Below, in pieces: positions 34,807 through 43,872 of a stretch of 64,000 bases of DNA. The notes beneath the pieces are model-generated. The model did no database searches. It saw nothing but the letters and a program-made list of their open reading frames with translations, and was not told the DNA's origin. This stretch comes from an uncultured Prevotella sp. GTDB taxonomy: Bacteria; Bacteroidota; Bacteroidia; Bacteroidales; Bacteroidaceae. The stretch spans positions 1 to 64,000 of the forward strand of contig CALZXH010000001.1 of NCBI GenBank assembly GCA_945830055.1. The letters run 5' to 3'. The number at the start of each line of letters is the position of its first letter. The first letter of the stretch is position 1. Position numbers and translations under genes: made by a program.

Positions 34807-36402
34807 TTACTGTTCATTCATCTGCGGTCCTTTTTTGATCTGCTTCCACAGGATGCCTATCTCTACGGCAAGCAGTGTGGTGAACAGGGCGAGGAAGAGG
34901 AAGAAGGTGAGCATCACACTGCCCGCACCCACATTGCTCACACCTACCCATGTGGGAAGCATGTCCTGAATCGCCCACGGCTGACGGCCGAACTCTGCCA
35001 CCAACCATCCGCTCTCACTGGCTATATAGCCCAAGGGAAGCATCGCCATGGCGGTCAGATGCAACCAGCGGTAGCGGGTGATGTCTTTGCGATAGGCAAG
35101 GAACAGCACCACGATGAAGAACAGGATAAACAGGGTGCCCAGTCCCACCATGGCTCTGAAAGCATAGAAGCAGACGGGGATATAGGGCACCAGTTGATGC
35201 ACATCCTTCACATAGCCATAACCGAAATAGGGCATTGAGGCCTGAAGGGTGTTGGACAGGTCGTCCAACTGCTGTTGCTGAAGTTCGGTGGGTTGCTTGC
35301 CACGCAAGGAGGCACGCAGTTCACGATAGCGCTGCAAGGAGATGATGGCCACCTTTCCGGTAGCAATCTTCTCCTCCATAGAGGGTTCCTTGCTGCCATC
35401 GGCATGAGGATAGCCACCTTCCAGAAGATTTCTCACTCCGGGCACATAGCCGTGGATGTCGCGGGTGGCAAGGAGTGACAATACATTGGGGGCGGCGATG
35501 CGCAAGGGCGGTTCCTCTTCGTTCATATAGTCGGGCTGTTCAAATGGGTTGACCCAGGCGATGACGGTGAGCGACTGGTCGGTACCTCCCTCATAGAGAG
35601 CCTCCATGGCAGCCAGTTTCATGGGTTGGGTCTGCGCCACCTTGTGAGCAGAGAGGTCACCGCTGTGCAGGGCAATGAGCGTGCCCACCAATCCTACGAT
35701 AGCCCCAATCTTGATGCTCGCCACAGAGAGTCTCTGCTCGCGCTTGCAGAAAAGATAGTAGCAACCCACCGCCACGGTAAACAACGCACCGATAATCCAT
35801 GCGGATGTGACGGTGTGGATAAACTTGTTGACGGCAAAAGGTGACAGCGCCACCTCCATGAACGAGGTCATCTCATTGCGCATGGTGTCGGGATTGAAGG
35901 TGCAGCCCACGGGGCACTGCATCCAGGCATTCGCCACCAATATCCACCAGGCGGAGATGGTGGCACCCAAGCCGGTGAGCCAGGTTGAGGCAAGGTGGAA
36001 ACCTGCCGACACCTTTTTCCATCCGAAGAACATCACCGCCACAAAGGTGGATTCCATAAAGAAGGCGATGATGCCCTCCACCGCTAACGGAGCACCGAAG
36101 ATGTCGCCCACAAACCAGGAATAATTGCTCCAGTTGGTACCGAACTCGAACTCCAGGATGATACCCGTGGCGACACCCATGGCAAAGTTGATACCGAAAA
36201 GGCGCTGCCAGAAGCGGGCGGCATCGCGCCAAAAGTCCTTACGCGTGCGGTAATAGCACGTCTCCATAATTCCCATGATGACCGCCAGTCCCAACGTGAG
36301 GGGAACGAACAGCCAGTGATAGATGGCGGTGAGCGCGAACTGCGCACGCGCCCAATCGATGGCAGAGGCATCAATGTTTAATAATAAATGCTGCATAGTC
36401 AT
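34807..36402 (-). CDS. cydA: Cytochrome bd ubiquinol oxidase subunit I
   Basis: A 531-residue CydA carrying haems b558, b595 and d. Seen: an N-terminal WARAQFALTAIYHWLFVPLTLGLA with the first haem-ligand His, FGINFAMGVATGIILEFEFGTNWSNYS, WMQCPVG and the late GWLVAEFGRQPWAIQ. The quinol-binding loop lies between helices six and seven. It is flanked by DUF4492 (upstream) and cydB (downstream). An alternative start two codons later (36396) is possible. Confidence 0.95.
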   Translation of the reverse strand: MTMQHLLLNIDASAIDWARAQFALTAIYHWLFVPLTLGLAVIMGIMETCYYRTRKDFWRDAARFWQRLFGINFAMGVATGIILEFEFGTNWSNYSWFVGDIFGAPLAVEGIIAFFMESTFVAVMFFGWKKVSAGFHLASTWLTGLGATISAWWILVANAWMQCPVGCTFNPDTMRNEMTSFMEVALSPFAVNKFIHTVTSAWIIGALFTVAVGCYYLFCKREQRLSVASIKIGAIVGLVGTLIALHSGDLSAHKVAQTQPMKLAAMEALYEGGTDQSLTVIAWVNPFEQPDYMNEEEPPLRIAAPNVLSLLATRDIHGYVPGVRNLLEGGYPHADGSKEPSMEEKIATGKVAIISLQRYRELRASLRGKQPTELQQQQLDDLSNTLQASMPYFGYGYVKDVHQLVPYIPVCFYAFRAMVGLGTLFILFFIVVLFLAYRKDITRYRWLHLTAMAMLPLGYIASESGWLVAEFGRQPWAIQDMLPTWVGVSNVGAGSVMLTFFLFLALFTTLLAVEIGILWKQIKKGPQMNEQ

Positions 36403-36453
36403 TGGTTTTTAGTGTTTCTCAAAGTTTCATATTCCCATACAATCAGTCCGCCG

Positions 36454-36672
36454 TCAGCGCTGCAACACCTGTGTCGCCACGAAGTCAGCCTCCTCCCCAT
36501 CGGCGGCATGCGTGTCGATATAGTCGGGGAAGAAAAACAGTTTGAGGATAAAGAAGATGATGAAGAGTTTGACGAGGATGACCAACCACAGGGTGCGCCC
36601 GAGCACCATGTGGCGGAAACCGTCGGCGTAGAGGTCATAGATGCGGTAGATCAGACTGTGTCTCTTATTCAT
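36454..36672 (-). CDS. DUF4492 small membrane protein
   Basis: A 72-residue protein with one hydrophobic helix (LWLVILVKLFIIFFILKLFFFP) after a basic N-terminus (MNKRHSLIYRIYDLYADGFR). DUF4492 genes commonly sit directly before cydA in Bacteroidota, so a role in bd oxidase assembly is a reasonable inference. It is the first gene of the cyd operon, with a good promoter at 36756-36787. Confidence 0.85.
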   Translation of the reverse strand: MNKRHSLIYRIYDLYADGFRHMVLGRTLWLVILVKLFIIFFILKLFFFPDYIDTHAADGEEADFVATQVLQR

Positions 36673-36755
36673 TTCTCAGATTTCAGGTTACTGTCAGGGG
36701 GACAAACCCACAAGCAGGATACGGTGGGGGACAGGATAGTCCTCCGAGCGTCACA

Positions 36756-36787
36756 AATATAGGACATTTCAGACAATCAGACAAATT
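36756..36787 (-). promoter_or_regulatory. Promoter of DUF4492-cydAB
   Basis: On the minus strand TTTG (36787-36784), 20 nt, TATATTTG (36763-36756), about 84 nt before the DUF4492 ATG. Confidence 0.7.
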
Positions 36788-36896
36788 ATCCATAGGAAAT
36801 TGTAAGGTTGGAGTGCAAAAAAAAGTGCATTTTGTCCATTATTTCCATAATAAACGTTTAATTGTCCTCTCTGCAAAGGATGAATGTACAATTTAT

Positions 36897-36927
36897 TTTG
36901 CCGGTTAGTGAGATTTGCTTAATTTTG
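36897..36927 (+). promoter_or_regulatory. Promoter of the coiled-coil protein / exporter operon
   Basis: TTTG (36897-36900), 19 nt, TAATTTTG (36920-36927), 55 nt before the ATG at 36983. Perfect spacing. Confidence 0.72.
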
Positions 36928-36982
36928 CCGAATATTAAGTAATGTGGGCAATACGCCACACATACATTTAAAACAGAGCTAT

Positions 36983-37855
36983 ATGAACAAGAAAGTCATC
37001 ATTCCGTTACTGGCAGTCATCATCGTTTTGGTTGGTGGCGTGGCCTATCTCTTCACCAGTCTGACACAGCAGAAGCAAGTTAACAAGGAAATGCAGGAAC
37101 TGGCTGACCTGGACAAGAAGGAGATGCAGAACGAATACGAGCAGTTTGCCAAGCAATACAGCGAGATGAAGACGCAGATAAACAACGACTCCATCGTGGC
37201 ACAACTTACCCAAGAGCAGATGCGCACGCAACAACTGCTGGAAGAGCTGAAAAGGGTGAAGAGTTCTGACGCGCGTGAAATAGCCCGACTGAAAAAGGAA
37301 CTTGCCACCGTGAGGGCAGTGCTGAGGAGCTATGTGCTGCAGATTGACTCGCTGAACAGACTGAACCAAAACCTCACCGAAGAGAATACTCGCATCAAGG
37401 GACAATACGAACAGGCCACCCAACAGATACAAGGACTGAGCAGCGAAAAGGCATCGCTGTCGGAAAAGGTGGCGATTGCCGCCCAACTTGACGCCAGCAA
37501 CATCAACATGGCGCTGAAGAACAAGCGCCAAAAGACAGCAAAAAAAATCAAGGACTGCAAGACCATTGAGGTGTCATTTAGCATCGCACGCAACGTAACG
37601 GCAGCCAACGGTGTACGCACCTTCTACGTTAGGATTGCCAAACCCACAGGCGAAGTGCTCAACGGCGGAGGCACTTTTGAATATGAGAACAAACAGATTG
37701 CCTACTCCATGAAGCGTTCTATGGAATATACCGGCGAAGAGCTGCAGGTGACGACCTACTGGAACGTCAACGAGTTTCTGAGTAGCGGCAGTTACAACGT
37801 AAGCATCTTTGCCGACGGGCATGCTATAGGTTCGCGTACCTTCACATTCAAATAA
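36983..37855 (+). CDS. Membrane-anchored coiled-coil protein of unknown function
   Basis: A 290-residue protein I do not recognise as a named family. It has one N-terminal membrane helix (KKVIIPLLAVIIVLVGGVAYLF), a long charged helical region of about 150 residues with heptad character (EMQELADLDKKEMQNEYEQ..., repeated Gln/Glu/Lys), and a C-terminal beta-like domain (about 185-290; CKTIEVSFSIARNVTAANGVRTFYVRIAKPTG). The layout is that of a periplasm-facing stalk with a head domain. It precedes the TolC gene by 29 nt and may be part of the export operon. The start at 36983 replaces the upstream ORF start at 36944, which lies close to the promoter. Confidence 0.7.
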   Translation: MNKKVIIPLLAVIIVLVGGVAYLFTSLTQQKQVNKEMQELADLDKKEMQNEYEQFAKQYSEMKTQINNDSIVAQLTQEQMRTQQLLEELKRVKSSDAREIARLKKELATVRAVLRSYVLQIDSLNRLNQNLTEENTRIKGQYEQATQQIQGLSSEKASLSEKVAIAAQLDASNINMALKNKRQKTAKKIKDCKTIEVSFSIARNVTAANGVRTFYVRIAKPTGEVLNGGGTFEYENKQIAYSMKRSMEYTGEELQVTTYWNVNEFLSSGSYNVSIFADGHAIGSRTFTFK

Positions 37856-37884
37856 TACCGTTTCAAAGCGGTTTTGAAGTTATC

Positions 37885-39354
37885 ATGCAGAAACGTATGA
37901 AGAGTTATAAGTTGCTACATTCCACCTGCGCCTGGAGCGCATGGCTGCTCCTGCTGTCGGCACTGGTTGCCGGCAATACCGGGGTGCAGGCACAGCGCAT
38001 CCTGACGCTCGACAGTTGTCTAAGCATGGCATTGGACAACAACAAGCAACTGGGGGCTGCAAAGATAAAGCAGGAGATGAGCAAGAACCTGCGCAAATCG
38101 GCACGCACCAAGTATCTGCCCCAGGTGAACTTGGTAGGAGGCTACGTGTTTTCGAGCAGGGAGATATCCATCCTCAGCGACGACCAGAAACAGCACTTCG
38201 CCAATCTGGGCAGTAACATGCAACAATACATGAACAGCATGGGTGCCAGCATCGGTGGACTGGAAGCCATCCTCAACGCAGAGGGAGCCGGCATCGTAGA
38301 CGGATTCCATACCAATACCCGCCATCTCTTTGCTGGGAGCGTAGTGGCAGCCATGCCCCTGTATATGGGCGGCAGCATCACCGCCCTGAACAGGATGGCG
38401 GACATCGGCGAGGAAATGGCAGAAAACAGCACCGAGACTGTAAGACAGAATACACTCTATGACACCGAGCAGGCCTATTGGATGGTAGTATCGCTGAAAA
38501 ACAAGCAGCGGTTGGCCGAGAGTTATCTCGCCCTGGTGAAAAAGCTCAACGGAGATGTGCAGAAGATGATTGCCGAGGGAGTGGCTACACGCTCGGAGGG
38601 ACTGAGTGTGGAGGTAAAACAGAACGAGGCGGAGATGACCCTGCTACAGGTAAACGACGGACTGACCCTCGCCAGGATGATGCTCTGCCAACTGTGTGGG
38701 ATGCCTGCCAACGAAAACATACTACTGGAGGACGAGAAGAGCGAGAATGTCATCATGGGCCTACCCACTGATTTGGATGAGGGGAAAGACAACTCCGACT
38801 ACAGCATCATGCGTCCAGAACTGAGAATACTGCAAAACACCATAGACATGAGCCGCCAGACTACCCGACTGGCGAAATCAGGCTATCTGCCCAAGGTGAC
38901 CTTGATAGGCTCTTACTCGATGACCAACCCCAATGTGTACAACGGTTTTCAGCGCGAGTTTGCCGGCATATGGAACATCGGCGTGCTGGTGAGTGTGCCA
39001 GTGCTCAACTGGGGTGACGTAACCTATAAAGTGAGGGCCTCGAAGAATGCCACCGCCATGGCGCAGATGGAACTGAACGACGCGCGTGAAAAGGTAGATC
39101 TGCAGGTGAACCAAAGCACCTTCAAGGTAAACGAAGCGGCAAAAAGACTGGCTCTGGCTGAGACCAGTTGCAAGCGGGCTGAAGAAAACTTGCGATGCGC
39201 CAACATAGGCTTCAGGGAGGGAGTGATGCAGAGCACCACGGTGATGGAGGCCCAGACTGCATGGCTACAGGCACAATCCCAGAAGATAGATGCCGAAATA
39301 GAGATGCTGCTGAGCCGCTCTAATCTGAAGAAAGCAAAAGGAATACTGCAATAA
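37885..39354 (+). CDS. TolC-family outer membrane efflux protein
   Basis: A 489-residue outer-membrane channel protein with a signal peptide (about 1-36) and two repeated OEP domains. ILTLDSCLSMALDNNKQLGAAKIKQEMSKNLRKSARTKYLPQVNLVGGY and, in the second half, KVTLIGSYSMTNPNVYNGF...LNWGDVTYKVRASKNATAMAQMELNDARE are the typical helix-strand pieces. It would form the exit duct for the HlyD/permease genes downstream (20 nt). An internal start at MKSYK (37897) is possible. Confidence 0.9.
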   Translation: MQKRMKSYKLLHSTCAWSAWLLLLSALVAGNTGVQAQRILTLDSCLSMALDNNKQLGAAKIKQEMSKNLRKSARTKYLPQVNLVGGYVFSSREISILSDDQKQHFANLGSNMQQYMNSMGASIGGLEAILNAEGAGIVDGFHTNTRHLFAGSVVAAMPLYMGGSITALNRMADIGEEMAENSTETVRQNTLYDTEQAYWMVVSLKNKQRLAESYLALVKKLNGDVQKMIAEGVATRSEGLSVEVKQNEAEMTLLQVNDGLTLARMMLCQLCGMPANENILLEDEKSENVIMGLPTDLDEGKDNSDYSIMRPELRILQNTIDMSRQTTRLAKSGYLPKVTLIGSYSMTNPNVYNGFQREFAGIWNIGVLVSVPVLNWGDVTYKVRASKNATAMAQMELNDAREKVDLQVNQSTFKVNEAAKRLALAETSCKRAEENLRCANIGFREGVMQSTTVMEAQTAWLQAQSQKIDAEIEMLLSRSNLKKAKGILQ

Positions 39355-39374
39355 AACGAGAAAACACAAGAACA

Positions 39375-40361
39375 ATGTCAGCAAAAACACAACATAACAA
39401 CATCCTTCTGGCAGTGATTTGCTTTACTGCAGTAGTGGGTATCGTGGCACTGATAGGCTATCTCACTATCGGAAACGAGACGGAGGTCATACAGGGCCAG
39501 GTGGAAGTGACAGAATACAGGGTATCAAGCAAGGTTCCGGGACGAGTACTGGAACTCTGTGTGAAAGAGGGAGACTACGTGAAGGCAGGAGACACCCTTG
39601 TCATCATAGACGCCCCGGATGTGAAAGCAAAGATGCAACAGGCACAGAGTGCGGAGGATGCCGCCAGCGCCATGGAACAGATGGCACGCAACGGGGCACG
39701 CAGAGAACAGATTGCCACTGCCTACCAGATGCTACAACAGGCAAAGGCAGGCGAAGAGATAGCCGAAAAATCATACAGGCGCGTACAGAGACTGTATGAA
39801 GAGGGGGTGATGAGCGAACAGAAAAGAGACGAGGCCTTTGCCCAATACAAGGCTATGGAAGCACAGGTAAAGGCGGCACAGAGCCAGTATGACATGGCTC
39901 GTAACGGTGCCCGACAGGAGGAAAAAATGGCGGCACAGGCTCAGGTGAACAGGGCCAAGGGTGCAGTACAGGAAGTAAACTCTTACATCTATGAGACCGT
40001 ACAGACGGCACAGAAAGAGGGAGAGGTAAGTGAAATCTTCCCCAAGGTGGGAGAACTGGTGGGTACAGGCTCACCCATCATGAACATCTCGGTGCTTGAT
40101 GAGATGTGGGGAACCTTCAACATCCGCGAAGATCAACTCAACGGCATGAAGACCGGCGATGTGCTGAAGGCCTATCTACCGGCCTTTAACAAGGAGATAG
40201 AGATGAAGGTGTATGCCATCAAGGATCAGGGCAGTTACGCAGTATGGAAAGCCACCAAGGCAAACGGACAATATGACCTGAAGACTTTTGAGGTTAAAGC
40301 ACGACCCACGAAAAGAATCGATGGCCTGCGCCCTGGGATGTCGCTGGTACTGAAGAAATGA
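39375..40361 (+). CDS. HlyD-family membrane fusion protein
   Basis: A 328-residue periplasmic adaptor. One N-terminal membrane helix, a lipoyl half (VEVTEYRVSSKVPGRVLELCVKEGDYVKAGDTLVIID), a coiled-coil hairpin with an internal repeat (RNGARREQ near 95 and RNGARQEE near 178), a second lipoyl half and a beta-barrel (DEMWGTFNIREDQLNGMKTGD). It bridges inner-membrane permeases and TolC. The stop overlaps the first permease gene by 4 nt. Confidence 0.9.
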   Translation: MSAKTQHNNILLAVICFTAVVGIVALIGYLTIGNETEVIQGQVEVTEYRVSSKVPGRVLELCVKEGDYVKAGDTLVIIDAPDVKAKMQQAQSAEDAASAMEQMARNGARREQIATAYQMLQQAKAGEEIAEKSYRRVQRLYEEGVMSEQKRDEAFAQYKAMEAQVKAAQSQYDMARNGARQEEKMAAQAQVNRAKGAVQEVNSYIYETVQTAQKEGEVSEIFPKVGELVGTGSPIMNISVLDEMWGTFNIREDQLNGMKTGDVLKAYLPAFNKEIEMKVYAIKDQGSYAVWKATKANGQYDLKTFEVKARPTKRIDGLRPGMSLVLKK

Positions 40362-41518
40362 GAACGCTGAAGGCTCTGATACGACGCGAGGTGCGCCGAC
40401 TGCTCAAAAACCCTATATACGGATTCTGCATGATAGGGTTTCCACTGATTGTGATGGTGTTCTTTACCACACTGATGGGTGACGGTCAGCCTACCGATAT
40501 GCCTGTTGGCGTGGTGGATCTTGACAACACATCCACCACACGCAAACTCACCCGGATGCTCGACGGTTTCCAGTCATCCCAAGTAACGGGGCACTACAAC
40601 AGCGTGGAACAGGCACGCAAGGCGATGCAGCAAAACGAGATTTATGCCTTTCTCTATTTCCCGAAAGGAACCACCGAAAAGCTACTTGCCTCTCGCCAAC
40701 CGCAGGTGTCCTTTTACTACAGTATGACCTGTCTCACAGGAGGATCGTTGCTCTTCCGTGACCTCAAGACTATCTCCACACTCGGAGCAGCTGCTGTGGG
40801 CAAGAGCGTGCTTACCGCCAAAGGAGCCACCGACAAACAGGCGCAAGCATATCTGCAACCTATCGTTATTGACCTGCACCAGATATCCAATCCCTGGACC
40901 AATTACAACATCTACCTGTCCACCATGCTGATACCGGGAGTATTTATGCTGTTCATCTTCCTCATCACACCCTACTCCATCGGCACCGAACTGAAATTCG
41001 GCGAGAGCAAGGCATGGTTGCATACAGCCAACGGTAACATGGGCATGGCTTTGACGGGGAAGATACTACCCCAGACACTGGTATTCATGAGCGTAATGTA
41101 TTCCTACATGGTGTATATATTCGGCATCCTGCACTTCCCTTGTCCGGGAGGCATCTTCCACATCCTGCTGCTTGGTGCTTTGGCCGTTGTGGCTGCACAG
41201 GGATTCGGAATCTTCATGTTTTCCATCATGCCTTCCATGCGCATGAGCATGAGCGTTTGTTCGCTGTGGGGTGTGCTCAGCTTCTCCATGGTGGGCTCCG
41301 CATTTCCCGTATCAGCCATGGACAGCGCCCTACAAGGCTTGTCATGGCTTTTTCCGCTGAGGCATTATTTCATGCTCTACCAAGCCACTGTTTTCAACGA
41401 TTATTCATTACTCAGCGTGTGGTATCACTTCACTGCTCTGCTGGCATTTGCCCTGCTGCCTTTTATCACCTTACCCTTGCTGAAGCGTTCCATGCTGGAG
41501 TACAAGTACCTGCCATAA
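40358..41518 (+). CDS. ABC-2 type permease (first)
   Basis: A 386-residue inner-membrane protein of the ABC2_membrane_3 (YhhJ/YbhS-like) type: an N-terminal helix (GFCMIGFPLIVMVFFTTLMGDG), a large periplasmic domain starting PVGVVDLDNTSTTRKLTRML, then about five helices. In typical systems it pairs with an ATPase and a second permease. No ATPase gene lies in this operon. It starts inside the HlyD stop (4-nt overlap) and ends 16 nt before the second permease. Confidence 0.85.
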   Translation: MRTLKALIRREVRRLLKNPIYGFCMIGFPLIVMVFFTTLMGDGQPTDMPVGVVDLDNTSTTRKLTRMLDGFQSSQVTGHYNSVEQARKAMQQNEIYAFLYFPKGTTEKLLASRQPQVSFYYSMTCLTGGSLLFRDLKTISTLGAAAVGKSVLTAKGATDKQAQAYLQPIVIDLHQISNPWTNYNIYLSTMLIPGVFMLFIFLITPYSIGTELKFGESKAWLHTANGNMGMALTGKILPQTLVFMSVMYSYMVYIFGILHFPCPGGIFHILLLGALAVVAAQGFGIFMFSIMPSMRMSMSVCSLWGVLSFSMVGSAFPVSAMDSALQGLSWLFPLRHYFMLYQATVFNDYSLLSVWYHFTALLAFALLPFITLPLLKRSMLEYKYLP

Positions 41519-41534
41519 CACACCCAAAAACAAT

Positions 41535-42830
41535 ATGAACACGACTGTGAAATATATCCGACATGTCTGCGACATATGGACAGAGGAGATGAAAAACATC
41601 TCCAAAGACCAGGGTGTGCTCATTTTCTTTGTACTGGTGCCCCTGCTCTACCCTCTGCTGTACTCCTGGATATACAACAACGAAGTGGTCAGGGAGGTAC
41701 CCGTGGCGGTGGTAGATCACTGCAACAGTCACACTTCGCGCGAGTTCATACGCCTGTGCGATGCCTCTGCCGACGTGAGCGTGGCAAGTCATGCCACCGA
41801 TATGGAACAGGCAAGACTTCTGATGAACCGACAGAAGGTGAAAGGCATTTACTACATCCCAAGCGACTTTGAAGAAAGACTACGCCAACATAGGCAAGCC
41901 ACGGTACACGTGTATTGCGACATGGGACTGATGCTGTACTACAAGGCGGTATTCCAAACAGCGACGGCAGTGGCACAGCAGACAAACAGCCGATTGATTG
42001 TGGCAGCTGCCAAAAAAAGCACACGCCACGAAGACGAGTTGACGGCAACTCCACTGAAGATACAGGAGGTGGACATGTTCAACCCCACCGGCGGCTATGG
42101 CAACTTCATCTTGCCCGGGGTGCTGATACTGATATTGCAGCAGACAATGGTTCTGGGTATCGGACTGGCGGCAGGAACAGCACGCGAACGCAACAACTAC
42201 GGTTATCTTATCCCTTACCGGCGAAAGGGTTACGGCATAACCGTCCTGCTGGCAGGCAAAGCACTGTGCTACTATATGATTTATGTGGTGCTGGCGGCCT
42301 ACCTGTTACTTTTGGTACCGCGCTTTTTCCATTTTGTCAACCTTGCCGGCTGGCGCGAGCTGTGTGCCATCCTATTGCCCTACATTCCAGCCTGCATATT
42401 CTTTGGCATCACCGTATCGTGCCTCATCCGTTACCGCGAAAACGTGTTGCTGCTGGTGGTGTTCATGTCGGTACCCCTGCTCTTCGTGTCTGGCATATCA
42501 TGGCCACAAAGCAATATCCCTTGGTTCTGGCAGTCAGTGGCTACACTCTTTCCCTCCACTTTTGCCATACGTGCCTTTGTGAGGGCTAATACCATGGGAG
42601 CCACCGTGAACGATATCAGTACGGAATGTATTGCCCTGTGGATACAACTGGTAGCCTATCTGGTGCTGGCATGCGGGGTTTACCGCTTCCAGATGGCAAC
42701 AGCACATAAAAACATATTGCGCCGCGTGCAGAGCATACGGCGCAAGCGTGAAGTGAAAAGACGCATCAAGAGAAATCAATCCTCACTATCATCCTCGTCA
42801 GACACTGGAATGCCGGCAATGGACAACTGA
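41535..42830 (+). CDS. ABC-2 type permease (second)
   Basis: A 431-residue homologue of the first permease with the same layout (FVLVPLLYPLLYSWIYNN, periplasmic domain VPVAVVDHCNSHTSREFIRL, then six helices with GYGNFILPGVLILILQQTMVLGIGLAAGTARERN). It has a basic C-terminal tail (VQSIRRKREVKRRIKRNQ) on the cytoplasmic side. Its last 55 nt overlap the 3' end of the Lrp gene on the opposite strand. Confidence 0.85.
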   Translation: MNTTVKYIRHVCDIWTEEMKNISKDQGVLIFFVLVPLLYPLLYSWIYNNEVVREVPVAVVDHCNSHTSREFIRLCDASADVSVASHATDMEQARLLMNRQKVKGIYYIPSDFEERLRQHRQATVHVYCDMGLMLYYKAVFQTATAVAQQTNSRLIVAAAKKSTRHEDELTATPLKIQEVDMFNPTGGYGNFILPGVLILILQQTMVLGIGLAAGTARERNNYGYLIPYRRKGYGITVLLAGKALCYYMIYVVLAAYLLLLVPRFFHFVNLAGWRELCAILLPYIPACIFFGITVSCLIRYRENVLLLVVFMSVPLLFVSGISWPQSNIPWFWQSVATLFPSTFAIRAFVRANTMGATVNDISTECIALWIQLVAYLVLACGVYRFQMATAHKNILRRVQSIRRKREVKRRIKRNQSSLSSSSDTGMPAMDN

Positions 42831-43270
42831 CGATTGATAGCCGAATTGAAGGAGATAATAGTTTCGCTGCGCGACAGACCCAAGGGTTGCAACTTGTCGT
42901 GAATGATATTGAGCAGATGATGGTTGTTCACGGCATAGATTTTAATGAACAAATCGAAATCTCCTGTGGTATAATGGCACTCCACCACCTCCGGAATATT
43001 CTTGAGTTCCTCAACCACCAGATCAAATTTCTCGGGATTTTTCAGGTTCAATCCAATATAGGCACACGTCTCATAGCCAATCTTCTCTGGGTCGATTACA
43101 AACTTTGAACCTTTGAGTATGCCACAATTGGACAACTTCTGTATTCTCTGGTGAATGGCGGCTCCACTCACATTGCATGCTCTCGCCACCTCAAGGAATG
43201 GAATACGAGCGTCATCTGCTATCAGTTTCAGAATCTGTTTGTCTAACTTGTCAAGTTTTTGAGATGCCAT
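42776..43270 (-). CDS. Lrp/AsnC family transcriptional regulator
   Basis: A 164-residue regulator. An N-terminal winged helix (LDKLDKQILKLIADDARIPFLEVARACNVSGAAIHQRIQKLSNCGIL) is followed by the Lrp RAM effector domain (ETCAYIGLNLKNPEKFDLVVEELKNIPEVVECHYTTGDFDLFIKIYA). It probably senses an amino acid. It is convergent with the permease operon, with a 55-nt 3' overlap, so a role in that operon is not implied. Two direct repeats GCAAAGTT in the upstream region (43298-43319) could be its -7 box and operator. Confidence 0.92.
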   Translation of the reverse strand: MASQKLDKLDKQILKLIADDARIPFLEVARACNVSGAAIHQRIQKLSNCGILKGSKFVIDPEKIGYETCAYIGLNLKNPEKFDLVVEELKNIPEVVECHYTTGDFDLFIKIYAVNNHHLLNIIHDKLQPLGLSRSETIISFNSAINRQLSIAGIPVSDEDDSED

Positions 43271-43311
43271 ATCAGTTATATTGTGGTAAGTTATTTCGCA
43301 AAGTTGTTTTG

Positions 43312-43319
43312 CAAAGTTA
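43312..43319 (-). promoter_or_regulatory. -7 box of the Lrp gene
   Basis: The minus strand reads TAACTTTG. A second copy, CAACTTTG, lies 13 bp closer to the gene (43299-43306). The direct repeat could equally be an Lrp binding pair. Confidence 0.45.
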
Positions 43320-43416
43320 TCAAAAAAAGAGGATATTCACAACAAATTATAAGGAAAAGCATCAAAACTGATTACAAATTCCATTTTCCTGCGAAAGTTC
43401 ACCTTCCTTCCCCGAC

Positions 43417-43872
43417 TCATTTCCGTTTGATATCTGCCGAATACTGTATCTTCAAGGCACCTGCCTTGCGCAACTGTTCTTTCACGGCATTGATGGTTTC
43501 CATCCTGGTGTGCAAGTCGGCCTTAATACATACTACCATCTGCTGACGGTCTTCACTGCTCATCGCCTTGCGCTCGTCAGACACCGCCTCGGCAATCTGA
43601 TGCAGTCGCACCATACGGTCATTCACCTGAAAGGCGGTGGCTGTGCTTCCATCTGGCTGTACTGCCATGCCCACATACAGATATACTACCGAGGACTTGC
43701 TGCGCAGTTTGTCCAGTGCTTCAGCATCAGGAGCATCATACTTTACCCGTTCCGGCACTTCATGCAGATGGGTCACTATCATAAAGAAGAACAGTACAGT
43801 AAACACAAGGTCGGGCATGGAGGCGGTGTTCAGTCCTGGCATCATGCGTCGCTGGCGACGAAAAAGACTCAT
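43417..43872 (-). CDS. exbD: ExbD/TolR-type proton channel subunit (second)
   Basis: A 151-residue ExbD-like protein: basic cytoplasmic start (SLFRRQRRMMPGLNTASMPDLVF), one membrane helix containing the conserved Asp (PDLVFTVLFFFMIVT), and a periplasmic domain. It belongs to the ExbB-ExbD motor that energises TonB. The ATG at 43872 overlaps the first exbD stop (4 nt); the ORF's longer start lies inside that gene. Confidence 0.88.
   Translation of the reverse strand: MSLFRRQRRMMPGLNTASMPDLVFTVLFFFMIVTHLHEVPERVKYDAPDAEALDKLRSKSSVVYLYVGMAVQPDGSTATAFQVNDRMVRLHQIAEAVSDERKAMSSEDRQQMVVCIKADLHTRMETINAVKEQLRKAGALKIQYSADIKRK

Larger units (their letters stand above)
36673..36982. other. Divergent promoter region of cyd operon and coiled-coil gene
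   Basis: 310 bp with no gene. It carries a minus-strand promoter (36756-36787) and a plus-strand promoter (36897-36927), both with consensus boxes, and an AT-rich centre. No clear operator palindrome was noticed. Confidence 0.65.

Noticed and set aside
33835-35238. 467-codon plus-strand ORF over cydB/cydA
   Set aside because: It is antisense to two clear cytochrome bd genes and is His/Gln-rich, the typical shadow of biased codons.
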